Assembly (NCBI RefSeq): GCF_013127955.1
Contig: NZ_CP053435.1
Location: 2,232,001-2,296,000, forward strand
Source of the DNA: Spirosoma taeanense
GTDB lineage: Bacteria; Bacteroidota; Bacteroidia; Cytophagales; Spirosomataceae
Reading direction: 5' to 3'
DNA length: 64,000 nt
Below are positions 17,239 to 25,395 of the stretch, one piece after another. A program made the translations under genes and the position numbers. Under the pieces are notes generated by a model. That model was not told where the DNA came from, did no database searches, and saw only the letters and a program-made list of their open reading frames with translations. Each line of letters opens with the position of its first letter. The stretch's first letter is position 1.

Positions 17239-19902
17239 ATGAAAATCACTGACATCCGTGCGCTGAAAGGACCTAATTACTGGTCCATTAAACGCCATAA
17301 GCTGATCGTAATTCGGTTGAATTTAGAGGAGCTTGAGGAGTTTCCGTCAAACAAAATTGATGGTTTCTATGAACGTATGCGAGCGCTTATGCCCAGCCTG
17401 CATGATCACCAATGTTCAGAAGGCAGGCCGGGCGGTTTCTTTGATCGGGTCAGAGAAGGCACCTGGATGGGGCATATCATTGAGCATATCGCCCTCGAGA
17501 TTCAGACGCTGGCAGGCATGGAATGTGGCTTTGGCCGCACCCGCAGCACCGGCCAATACGGAATATATAACGTAGTGTTTGCTTATCAGGAAGAACGGGC
17601 GGGTATTCAGGCGGCTATGTGTGCAGTCAATATTGCCCAGGCCCTTGTTGATAATCAAGCGTATGATCTTCAGGCTGATATCTGCACCCTAAGCCGGATT
17701 TGTGAAGAAGATCGACTAGGGCCCAGTACATCGGCTATTGTTAACGCCTGCGTTCAGAAAGGGATTCCGTATATCCGGCTTGACACCGATTCAGGCGTTC
17801 AGTTAGGCTACGGAATCCGGCAGAAACAGATACAGGCTACCGTAACCAGCCAGACCAGCAGCCTGGCGGTGGAGCTGGCGGCAGACAAAAACGAAACCAA
17901 ACGCCGGTTAGTCCGCGCTAATATTCCCGTACCATCCGGAGAAGTCATTAAAACGGAAAATGAGCTTCAGGATTTGCTCCGTCGCCTTGATTTTCCCTTG
18001 GTTGTCAAACCCCTGGATGGTAATCATGGACGGGGCGTAACGACGAACATCCGGGACATTGAAACGCTTTTTAACGCGTTTCTGATGGCAAAGGTGCATA
18101 GCGAGAACGTAATCATTGAGCGATTTGCAGAAGGGAATGACTACCGATTGCTGGTTGTTAACTTTAAACTCTGTGCGGTCGCCCAGCGCGTTCCGGCGCG
18201 GGTTATCGGCGACGGCTCATCGACAATCAGCCAGCTTGTCGACAATGTAAACTGCGATTGCCGACGCGGAGAAGGTCACGTAAACCTATTAACGAAAATC
18301 TATATCGACGAGGCAACGCTTTGTTTGCTGAGAGAACAGGGGTTAACCAAAGATTCGGTACTTCCGGTCGGGCAGGAACTGTACCTGAAAAGAACCGCCA
18401 ATCTGAGTACGGGCGGAACCGCAATCGACGTAACGGATCGGGTGCATCCCGAGATCAGGGCTATGGCCGAACGCACCGCCCGCATCATTGGTCTGGATGT
18501 TTGTGGCATTGATCTGATTGCTACGGATATTACCCGATCCCTGCGTGCTTCCAAAGCGGTCGTCATTGAAGTGAACGCCGGACCGGGGTTGCGGATGCAC
18601 ACGCATCCGTCGGAAGGCCAACCGCGCGATGTAGGCAAAGCCATTGCCGATATGCTCTTTCCCGAAACCTCCACTCCGGGAACCTCCGTTCCGGGCCGTA
18701 TTCCAATCATTGCGGTTACGGGTACGAATGGGAAAACAACCACGACCCGGCTCACCCGACATCTGATCCGGCAGGCGGGTTACGTGGTTGGCTTTACCAC
18801 GACGGAAGGGGTCTATATTGGCGATTCGCTCATTGAGGAAGGCGATTGCACCGGCCCGGCGAGCGCCCTGCAGGTGCTACAGGATTCGTCGGTGGAGGTG
18901 GCGGTGCTGGAATGTGCGCGCGGGGGCATGTTACGTTCCGGTTTAGCCTTTGACCAGTGCGATGTGGGGATTGTAACCAACGTGGCCTCTGACCACCTCG
19001 GGCTGCACGATATCAATTCTGTGGACGAGATGGCCCGCGTTAAAGCCATTATTCCCGAAAGCGTGAAACCAGACGGTTATGCAGTCCTGAATGCCGACAA
19101 CGACTACACCTATGCCATGCGCCAGGATGTACGTTGTCACGTAGCCTTATTCAGTATGGAACCTGCCAGCGAGCGCATCGTGGCGCATTATAGCGCCGGG
19201 GGACTGGCGGCTGTTTTCGAAGACGGCTTCATAACCCTTCGGCGCGGTGACGAGCAGATTCAGGTAGAACTCGTAAACAACATTCCCCTGACCTTCGAGG
19301 GAAAAGCGCCGTTCATGATCGAGAACATACTGGCGGCTGTGCTGGGCGCCTACTGCCAGAATATTCCTGTCGACCTGATCGCGCGGGGATTACGTTCGTT
19401 TGTGCCGTCGTTCGAAACCACGCCCGGCCGAATGAATCTGTTCTGTTTCCGGAATTACTGCGTTCTGGTCGATTACGCCCATAATCCGCACGGAATTAAG
19501 GCGTTAGGTGAATATATTAAACAGGCGGGCAGCGCACATAAAGTTGGGATTCTGACCGGCATTGGCGACCGTCGCGATGAAGACATAATTGACGTAGGCC
19601 GGGTCTCGGCTGACATCTTCGACGAAATTATCATCCGCTTTGATGAGGATAGCCGCGGACGGGATACAGACCAGATTGCCGCTCTGATCAGTCAGGGCAT
19701 TCGGGAGGTTGACCCAGGCAAGCCGATTCAGGTTATTCCCGACGAACTGGCAGCGCTGACCTACGCTATTCAGCATGCGCAGAACGCTACCCTGATTGTG
19801 CACATGTCGGACAGAATATACCGGTCGGTGGAGATTGTGCGGGCGTTTAAAGAACTGGAAGAAAAGGGTGAACTGCACCCTAATTTGCTGGTGAAAGCCT
19901 GA
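17239..19902 (+). CDS. cphA: Cyanophycin synthetase
   Basis: The 887-residue enzyme polymerises aspartate and arginine into cyanophycin using ATP; length is near that of cyanobacterial CphA (about 870-900). An N-terminal domain (1-160) has the family's 'GTWMGHIIEHIALEIQTLAGM'. The ATP-grasp domain at about 215-475 contains 'PLVVKPLDGNHGRGV' and 'VIEVNAGPGLRMHTHPSEG'. The Mur-ligase-like domain starts with the P-loop 'VTGTNGKTTTTRL' at about 493 and contains 'VLECARGGMLRSGL' and 'VLVDYAHNPHG'. No signal peptide. Two cyanophycinases and an isoaspartyl peptidase follow within 6 kb, which supports the call. Confidence 0.95.
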   Translation: MKITDIRALKGPNYWSIKRHKLIVIRLNLEELEEFPSNKIDGFYERMRALMPSLHDHQCSEGRPGGFFDRVREGTWMGHIIEHIALEIQTLAGMECGFGRTRSTGQYGIYNVVFAYQEERAGIQAAMCAVNIAQALVDNQAYDLQADICTLSRICEEDRLGPSTSAIVNACVQKGIPYIRLDTDSGVQLGYGIRQKQIQATVTSQTSSLAVELAADKNETKRRLVRANIPVPSGEVIKTENELQDLLRRLDFPLVVKPLDGNHGRGVTTNIRDIETLFNAFLMAKVHSENVIIERFAEGNDYRLLVVNFKLCAVAQRVPARVIGDGSSTISQLVDNVNCDCRRGEGHVNLLTKIYIDEATLCLLREQGLTKDSVLPVGQELYLKRTANLSTGGTAIDVTDRVHPEIRAMAERTARIIGLDVCGIDLIATDITRSLRASKAVVIEVNAGPGLRMHTHPSEGQPRDVGKAIADMLFPETSTPGTSVPGRIPIIAVTGTNGKTTTTRLTRHLIRQAGYVVGFTTTEGVYIGDSLIEEGDCTGPASALQVLQDSSVEVAVLECARGGMLRSGLAFDQCDVGIVTNVASDHLGLHDINSVDEMARVKAIIPESVKPDGYAVLNADNDYTYAMRQDVRCHVALFSMEPASERIVAHYSAGGLAAVFEDGFITLRRGDEQIQVELVNNIPLTFEGKAPFMIENILAAVLGAYCQNIPVDLIARGLRSFVPSFETTPGRMNLFCFRNYCVLVDYAHNPHGIKALGEYIKQAGSAHKVGILTGIGDRRDEDIIDVGRVSADIFDEIIIRFDEDSRGRDTDQIAALISQGIREVDPGKPIQVIPDELAALTYAIQHAQNATLIVHMSDRIYRSVEIVRAFKELEEKGELHPNLLVKA

Positions 19903-20362
19903 CTCCGTATAATCGGATCTACAACAAGGCCGGGGCACCAAAGCGCCCCGGCGTCCCGTAAAAGTTGTCATGCCCGGTCCGGTGTACCAGTCGCTATGGT
20001 AACCATACAATCCCAGCTTTACGTCTGCGTACAGCTAATTATAAGATGTCTATATCAGCAAGTTTTCTAAAACCGAGTACTTCTGCTCAAAGGGGAGTGA
20101 CACTGCGACGCCCGAGGGCTAATTCGTTATTTGGAGGTTCAAGCCATGTCTCACATACGCAAGGCCAATGCTAAAGATAAGCCTTTATTATGTGAGACGA
20201 CAATTTGAGATTGCTTTTAGCATGAGCCTTCGGTTATCTTATAATACAGACATTACGTCGCTTAAAATGGGTTTTTAAAGATATAAAATGTGTCCTTATG
20301 ACTACGATAATCTATCCTGGCTAAGTTATTCTAAGCTTACTAATTAAAGCCATAAATAAAGT
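19903..20362. other. Structured 460-base intergenic region
   Basis: No gene is visible. A GC-rich hairpin at 19929-19952 (8-bp stem, 8-base loop, no T run) lies just after cphA. Further on, two interlocking inverted repeats (20148-20157/20189-20198 and 20167-20174/20216-20223) could form a pseudoknot; they are listed separately. The last 130 bases are AT-rich and should hold the promoter of the next gene. Confidence 0.5.
20148..20223. repeat. Two interlocking inverted repeats (possible structured RNA)
   Basis: GTCTCACATA at 20148-20157 pairs with TATGTGAGAC at 20189-20198. ATGCTAAA at 20167-20174 pairs with TTTAGCAT at 20216-20223. The left arm of the second lies in the loop of the first, a pseudoknot layout. 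Whether it is transcribed is unknown. Confidence 0.4.
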
Positions 20363-22054
20363 ATGAAAGCTTCTATCACAATCTGGGTTATACTCATCAC
20401 CGTAGTTACCAGCTTTGCACAACCGGTTGGCGTTGTCGCTATCGAAGACCCGCAATTTGATGCCCAGTTTTCCCAGCGAGCAATACCCCAAGTCACTGGT
20501 AAACTCCTCCACGTAAACCCACAGGAAATAAAGGAAACGACTATCACCTATACGCTCGTTACACTTTTAGGACAGAAAACGAAAATCGCTCCCTTGTCTG
20601 CGGATGGAAGCTTTCAATTGGAATTAGACTATCCGTTGCCTTACCAGCAGATCTGGGTACATTTCGGCGAGCTGTTTTATACCGGCCTCTACGCCAATAA
20701 ACAGCTCTATGTCGAATTAGACGTCCCCAAACTAAAAGCAGCCGGTAAGGAGCTTGCTTTTAAGGCAGACGGTGTTCGGTACCTAGGCGAAGATGGGCCA
20801 CTAAACGAGTATATGAATGCGTATATCCTCTTTAAACGGGCGGACCAATTGGTCCTCTCTTCTAGCATCCAGCAGATTCGCCGGCCACAACACCCAGTGG
20901 CCAGCGAAGTGCTTGCTGCCTACACTCCTATTTTGGACTCGTTGAAAAGGATTCAGGCTGAGTTTGTAGCGACTCATCCGTCTCCCTACGCCTGGTTACT
21001 CGAGAATGAGCGCCTGTCCGAGTTTTATAGCCAGGTTTGTCTTCATTACAGGGGGCATCTGATGGAACCGGCTCTTTTCGATCAGATTAAGGCGCATAAG
21101 ACCTATCTACGGTCCAATAGCAGTATGCTCTTTTACCTATACCTAGGCTATTATTTTCGCCATCTTACCGCCAATCGAGCTAGGGTCAGTTGGCAGGACG
21201 TGGCCCGTTTGTCTGATCTCACTGAGCCGGAAAAGGCCGCCATTGATTCCTTACGGAGTACGGAAACGCTTTCGCCCGCTCCTGCCCACCGGGCCCAGTG
21301 GACTAAACAGTTAGGGCCAAGAATGGGGAAAATGTATCAGAATCGGAGGATTGCCCAAGGCATTCGTTGGCTGGATAGCCTCTACTCACCGGCAATGGCC
21401 GAAATCATGAAGTTGCAGCTGAATGATAGTAAGGATATTGACGAACAGAAAGCGGCCTTAGAACAGATACTGCCCAGTATGACCACGAGCTGGTGTAAGC
21501 TGATAGCCAAGAAAGAATATGCGCGTACTATTGATCAAATAGCCTCGGTGAACAGGGCATTGGCCGCTTCCGGGAGATCACCCACCGTAGCCGATTTCGG
21601 CAGCCCTTTACAGCAAACTGATTTTGGAGCTACGCTGTACAAGCTCTCAAGCATGAGCGGGGCGGATTTTTTAGCCAAGCTCAAGCAGAGTTTTGTAGGT
21701 AAAGCCATCTTACTTGACCGGTGGGCTACCTGGTGTGCACCCTGCTTACAAGAAATGCCACACAGTAAAAAATTGCAGCAAGACGCCAAAGACCTGCCGG
21801 TTGTATTTGTCTACGTTTGCACAGCTCAAGGTTCGGACCAGGAAAGGTGGAAGCGAAAAATAGCTGAATTAAAACTGCCAGGCCTGCACTTTTTCATTGA
21901 TGAAACGCTGGATACTGAAGTAGGTCAGTTGTTCTCTTTCAGTGGTTACCCAGGGTATGCCTTCATCAATCAGAAGGGGGTCTATAAGCCAGGGTCTATC
22001 ACGTGGTTGTCAGCGATAAAAGGCAGGGATGACTTGGCGGCTTTGCTGGAATAA
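20363..22054 (+). CDS. Exported TlpA-like thioredoxin-fold protein
   Basis: A 563-residue protein with a signal peptide (residues 1-19, cleavage after 'SFA'). A DUF4369-like beta-rich N-terminal region and a helical middle part come first. The C-terminal thioredoxin domain starts at about 445 with 'DRWATWCAPCLQEMP', a complete CxxC redox site. The cis-proline region is seen as 'FSGYPGYAFI'. TlpA-type proteins reduce disulfides or cytochromes in the periplasm. It interrupts the cyanophycin genes without an obvious link to them. A second TlpA protein is encoded at 31357-33249. Confidence 0.8.
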   Translation: MKASITIWVILITVVTSFAQPVGVVAIEDPQFDAQFSQRAIPQVTGKLLHVNPQEIKETTITYTLVTLLGQKTKIAPLSADGSFQLELDYPLPYQQIWVHFGELFYTGLYANKQLYVELDVPKLKAAGKELAFKADGVRYLGEDGPLNEYMNAYILFKRADQLVLSSSIQQIRRPQHPVASEVLAAYTPILDSLKRIQAEFVATHPSPYAWLLENERLSEFYSQVCLHYRGHLMEPALFDQIKAHKTYLRSNSSMLFYLYLGYYFRHLTANRARVSWQDVARLSDLTEPEKAAIDSLRSTETLSPAPAHRAQWTKQLGPRMGKMYQNRRIAQGIRWLDSLYSPAMAEIMKLQLNDSKDIDEQKAALEQILPSMTTSWCKLIAKKEYARTIDQIASVNRALAASGRSPTVADFGSPLQQTDFGATLYKLSSMSGADFLAKLKQSFVGKAILLDRWATWCAPCLQEMPHSKKLQQDAKDLPVVFVYVCTAQGSDQERWKRKIAELKLPGLHFFIDETLDTEVGQLFSFSGYPGYAFINQKGVYKPGSITWLSAIKGRDDLAALLE

Positions 22055-22265
22055 ACAGATGAAGAGTGAGCCTGTAGTGGACTAGCGGACATATATTCTT
22101 AGTCAAAATGAGTTTGTAAGCGCATATTATTCATGCTCACATAACCCTCCTTTCGTGCGATTAAATGGGCTCTTGTACCTAGCTGTACCCAAACAGGTTT
22201 AGAATAAGATAGCTACCCAAGCGCCGAGCCGTCGGAGCATTAGCTTTTTTACCATAATTGGCATC

Positions 22266-22292
22266 GGCCCGTCATATGGCATTTGACGGGCC
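22266..22292 (-). terminator. Hairpin downstream of the minus-strand cyanophycinase
   Basis: A perfect 9-bp GC-rich stem (22266-22274 with 22284-22292) with a 9-base loop lies 8 bases past the stop codon. There is no T run, so it is a weak or 3'-protecting structure. Confidence 0.5.
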
Positions 22293-22300
22293 GTCGCTTG

Positions 22301-23170
22301 TCAGGATAAGGCAATTTCTTTGTTCCGGACGAATATCCGATCGTTCAGAAAGTAGGAGGCTCCCTTCGCCAGAATATTAATCCGCAGGTTGTTGACGTAA
22401 ACGGGCACAAGCTCCGGAATCTCGTGGTAGTTGGTGTCCTTGACTCCATCGGTATCTACAATAAACACGCCCCCGGAGCCAATGGCCCGTAACACATTCC
22501 CCTGCGAAATAACCAGCCCCGAATCCACGCAAAGACCAATGCCCAGCAGGCCGGGATTCCGAAGCAAGGCTTCGGTCAGGCGGGGCAGACGGCTGCGCTG
22601 CATAAAGTGCGTATCAATGATGGCACCGGGCAGCAGGGAAAGCCCTTTTTCGGTCTCAATCAGCCCTTTGATGAGCGACTCGGCACTTTTTCCGTCTTTA
22701 ATCGCCAGCTTCGACATCGCGGCCGCTCCGGCGCTTGTCCCCGCAATGACGAAGTTCTCGTTATGATACCGTTCCTGTAAGGTCTGAAGCAGCTTACTAT
22801 CCAGCAGTTTTTTAATCAATATTGTCTGATCGCCCCCGGTAAACAGAACACCGTCGGCTTTTTCAACCCGGCGCAGGTTGTCGGCCTTATCCGTATCATC
22901 CGGGCTATCAATGCGCATGACATGGACGTTTTTGCAGCCCAGTTTATGAAAGGCATTCAGGTAGTCCTGACCTACTGCTTCGGGTAATTCGGAGGCCGCT
23001 GGAATAACCTCAATCCGCGAATCCTTTCCGTTTATCTCTTCCAGGAATTCTTCCAGAATACCGGATTCGAAAAATAAGGATGGGCGAGTGTCGCTCGATA
23101 CTTCATTATCCCCCTGACTCTTGGCTTCACCACCCCCAATGGGAATTAATTTTCCTTTCGGTATCAACAT
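22301..23170 (-). CDS. cphB: Cyanophycinase (peptidase family S51), copy 1
   Basis: The 289-residue intracellular serine exopeptidase should cleave cyanophycin into beta-Asp-Arg dipeptides. The nucleophile elbow 'GTSAGA' puts the catalytic serine at about Ser146. 'FTGGDQ' and 'IIDTHFMQRSRLPRL' (with the family's histidine) are also in place. The N-terminus 'KLIPIGGGEAK' has the usual glycine-rich loop. No signal peptide, so the substrate is the cell's own granules. It is divergent from a second cyanophycinase with 133 bases between start codons. Confidence 0.92.
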   Translation of the reverse strand: MLIPKGKLIPIGGGEAKSQGDNEVSSDTRPSLFFESGILEEFLEEINGKDSRIEVIPAASELPEAVGQDYLNAFHKLGCKNVHVMRIDSPDDTDKADNLRRVEKADGVLFTGGDQTILIKKLLDSKLLQTLQERYHNENFVIAGTSAGAAAMSKLAIKDGKSAESLIKGLIETEKGLSLLPGAIIDTHFMQRSRLPRLTEALLRNPGLLGIGLCVDSGLVISQGNVLRAIGSGGVFIVDTDGVKDTNYHEIPELVPVYVNNLRINILAKGASYFLNDRIFVRNKEIALS

Positions 23171-23177
23171 AATCCTG

Positions 23178-23205
23178 CTCTTTGTATCAGTCTGCCATCA
23201 AAGAG
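23178..23205. promoter_or_regulatory. Inverted repeat between the divergent cyanophycinase genes
   Basis: CTCTTTG at 23178-23184 and CAAAGAG at 23199-23205, 14 bases apart, lie 8 bases before the minus-strand start codon. This could be an operator or a leader hairpin controlling copy 1. The rest of the 133-base gap should carry both promoters. Confidence 0.35.
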
Positions 23206-23303
23206 TATAGAACCAATGGAGGGCTCCGGTGTTAGTAGGATAGACTGTTAGTTGGTATTTAACAAGCGTATGTCCAGCAGACTACCTAAATCCACTATGA
23301 ACT

Positions 23304-24143
23304 ATGATTATACGGGGTACACTGATTGCCATTGGGGGGAATGAGGACAAAGGAGCCCGAACCAGACAGCTTCACGTTCACGATACCGTTCATGCTTTTA
23401 TGGATTCCGGAATTCTATACCGACTCACCGCCGAAATAAACGATTCAGATGCCTGTCTGGAACTAGTTACGACAGCTTCCAGTATCCCGGAAACGGTTAG
23501 CAGGCAATACGCACGCGCCTTCAAAAAGCTAGGGCACCGTAATGTGCGGCAGATGCACATTACTTCTCCTGAGGAGGCAGACCATCCCGACATCCTCGCC
23601 CGGATCAGGACCTGCGGAGGCATTTTCTTTTCGGGTGGCGATCAGCTGAAACTAACCGCTGTATTCAGCAACACTCACTTTACCCGGCTCCTGCACGAAC
23701 GTTACGTGCGCGAGCATTTTGTCATTGCCGGTACCAGCGCCGGAGCCATGGTCATGTCGGACCTGATGATTTATCCGCTCACGCCGGAAGTTGATCTGCA
23801 TCCGCGCGTCGATCTGTTTCCGGGTCTGGCGCTTGTGCATGAGGCCATTATCGACACGCACTTTCTGGTTCGTGGCCGCTTCCGGCGACTGGCCTTTGCC
23901 GTAGCTCAGAACCCGACCCATATTGGCATTGGTCTGGAGGAAGATACGGGCATCATTATCCGAAAAGGCAACAAGCTGGAAGCGATTGGCTCGGGTCTGG
24001 TTACGCTTATCGACGGACGAAGTCTGAAAGAAGCAAACCTGACGGTGGCCCACGTTGAGCACGATATTTTTATTGAGAACCTGCTGGTGCATGTGCTCAG
24101 CCACGGAAATAATTTTACGTTACGAAACAAAAAAATCTCCTGA
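23304..24143 (+). CDS. Cyanophycinase-like peptidase (family S51), copy 2
   Basis: A 279-residue paralogue of copy 1, alignable along its whole length ('FSGGDQ', 'FVIAGTSAGAMVMSDL' with the catalytic serine at about Ser145, 'IIDTHFLVRGRFRRL', 'GIGLEEDTGIII'). Sequence has diverged clearly, so this is not a recent duplication. It may prefer a different chain end or a related polymer. No signal peptide. It ends 3 bases from the stop of the convergent isoaspartyl peptidase gene. An ATG at 23297 is out of frame. Confidence 0.88.
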   Translation: MIIRGTLIAIGGNEDKGARTRQLHVHDTVHAFMDSGILYRLTAEINDSDACLELVTTASSIPETVSRQYARAFKKLGHRNVRQMHITSPEEADHPDILARIRTCGGIFFSGGDQLKLTAVFSNTHFTRLLHERYVREHFVIAGTSAGAMVMSDLMIYPLTPEVDLHPRVDLFPGLALVHEAIIDTHFLVRGRFRRLAFAVAQNPTHIGIGLEEDTGIIIRKGNKLEAIGSGLVTLIDGRSLKEANLTVAHVEHDIFIENLLVHVLSHGNNFTLRNKKIS

Positions 24144-24146
24144 GGC

Positions 24147-25067
24147 TTATGCGAAGATGGTTACCTCACCCTCGCCCGCTGCGTTGCGCCAGGCCCGGTA
24201 CATGCCTTCGGAGTTGAATGGCAGTTCCACATTCCCGGCCCCGTCGACGGCAATCAGCCCACCTTCGCCACCCATTTTTTTGAGTTTATCCTGCACGACG
24301 TAGTCGCAGGCGGCTTTCAGCGACAGTCCTTTGTATTCCATCAGGCAGGCGATGTCGTAGGCGACCACGGCCCGGATAAAAAACTCGCCGTAACCCGTAC
24401 ACGATACGGCGCAGGTCTGGTTGCTGGCGTACGTTCCGGCTCCGATAATGGGCGTATCGCCCACGCGGCCATACTTTTTATTCGTCAGACCACCCGTCGA
24501 CGTAGCCGAGGCCAGATTGCCATCTTTGTCGAGCGCTACCGCCCCCACGGTTCCTTTGCCGGTGTTTCTAGCGCTGTGGTCCAGCTGGGTTTTGTTGGCC
24601 GCCTGTGCTTCTTTTAATTGCTGAGCCCGTAAGGCTGTGTAGAAATAGGCATCTGGTTCCCTAGCAAGCTTGTGCTCGCGGGCGAAGTCTTCGGCCCCGC
24701 TGCCCAGCAGAAAAACATTATCTGAATGTTCCATTACGGTCCGGGCAAGCGAAATAGGATTCCGGATGTTCGTTACGCCAGCCACGGCCCCGGCTTTCAG
24801 CGACCGGCCGCACATAATCGAGGCATCCATTTCATGCTTGCCATTAGCCGAAAACACAGCGCCTTTACCCGCGTTAAACAGTTCGTTGTCTTCCAGGCTT
24901 CGAACGGCCTGCTCCACCGCATCCAGCGCTGACCCGCCCCGGGCCAATACAGTGTAACCTGCGTCTAAAGCGTCTCCCAGGGCTTGCCGGTAAGCTTCTT
25001 CCTGCTCTGAGGTAATTTCCGAGCGGTTGATGGTGCCGGAGCCTCCATGAATAGCGATTACATACAT
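24147..25067 (-). CDS. iaaA: Isoaspartyl peptidase / plant-type L-asparaginase
   Basis: The 306-residue Ntn-hydrolase precursor should split beta-Asp-Arg (and other isoaspartyl dipeptides), the last step of cyanophycin use. The autocleavage site is 'GKGTVGAVALD', giving Thr173 as the N-terminal nucleophile of the beta subunit. 'TSTGGLTNKKYGRVGDTPIIGAGTYA' (shown for its GGxTNK...GRVGDTP core) carries the substrate residues. Other marks are the N-terminal 'AIHGGSGTI' and 'ELFNAGKGAVF'. No signal peptide. The neighbouring cyanophycinases make the dipeptidase role likely. Confidence 0.92.
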   Translation of the reverse strand: MYVIAIHGGSGTINRSEITSEQEEAYRQALGDALDAGYTVLARGGSALDAVEQAVRSLEDNELFNAGKGAVFSANGKHEMDASIMCGRSLKAGAVAGVTNIRNPISLARTVMEHSDNVFLLGSGAEDFAREHKLAREPDAYFYTALRAQQLKEAQAANKTQLDHSARNTGKGTVGAVALDKDGNLASATSTGGLTNKKYGRVGDTPIIGAGTYASNQTCAVSCTGYGEFFIRAVVAYDIACLMEYKGLSLKAACDYVVQDKLKKMGGEGGLIAVDGAGNVELPFNSEGMYRAWRNAAGEGEVTIFA

Positions 25068-25395
25068 AACAAGGTCTTTTTCTTTCTACTACCGACGGTC
25101 GCTTCCTGTTGCAGATCAGGTCAAAAAGTTGCCGACCGGCTTTCCCGAAGTTGAGCTCGGCAAACCTGACTAATTCGGTTATCTCACGTTTTAAACCAGA
25201 CTTAGTATGGCAAATAACAGCGAGGTAAACCTTTCAACTCCCTTTTCAAAGTGTGGAAAGTTACTGTTTATGTTAAATTATACTATTGATGTTTCTATTA
25301 TTTGCAACTTTGTATCTATAGGCCAGTGGCTTTTCATAAAATATGATTATTGGTAGATTATTTGAATTTATAATCACCTGCTAGCGCGCATACGG
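25068..25395. other. Divergent promoter region
   Basis: 328 bases between divergent genes, AT-rich in the second half. A 7-bp inverted repeat TTGCCGA/TCGGCAA (25129-25135 with 25157-25163) lies about 60-95 bases upstream of the isoaspartyl peptidase start. An imperfect -7 box CAACTTTG at 25305-25312 could serve the plus-strand gene. No gene seen. Confidence 0.4.
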
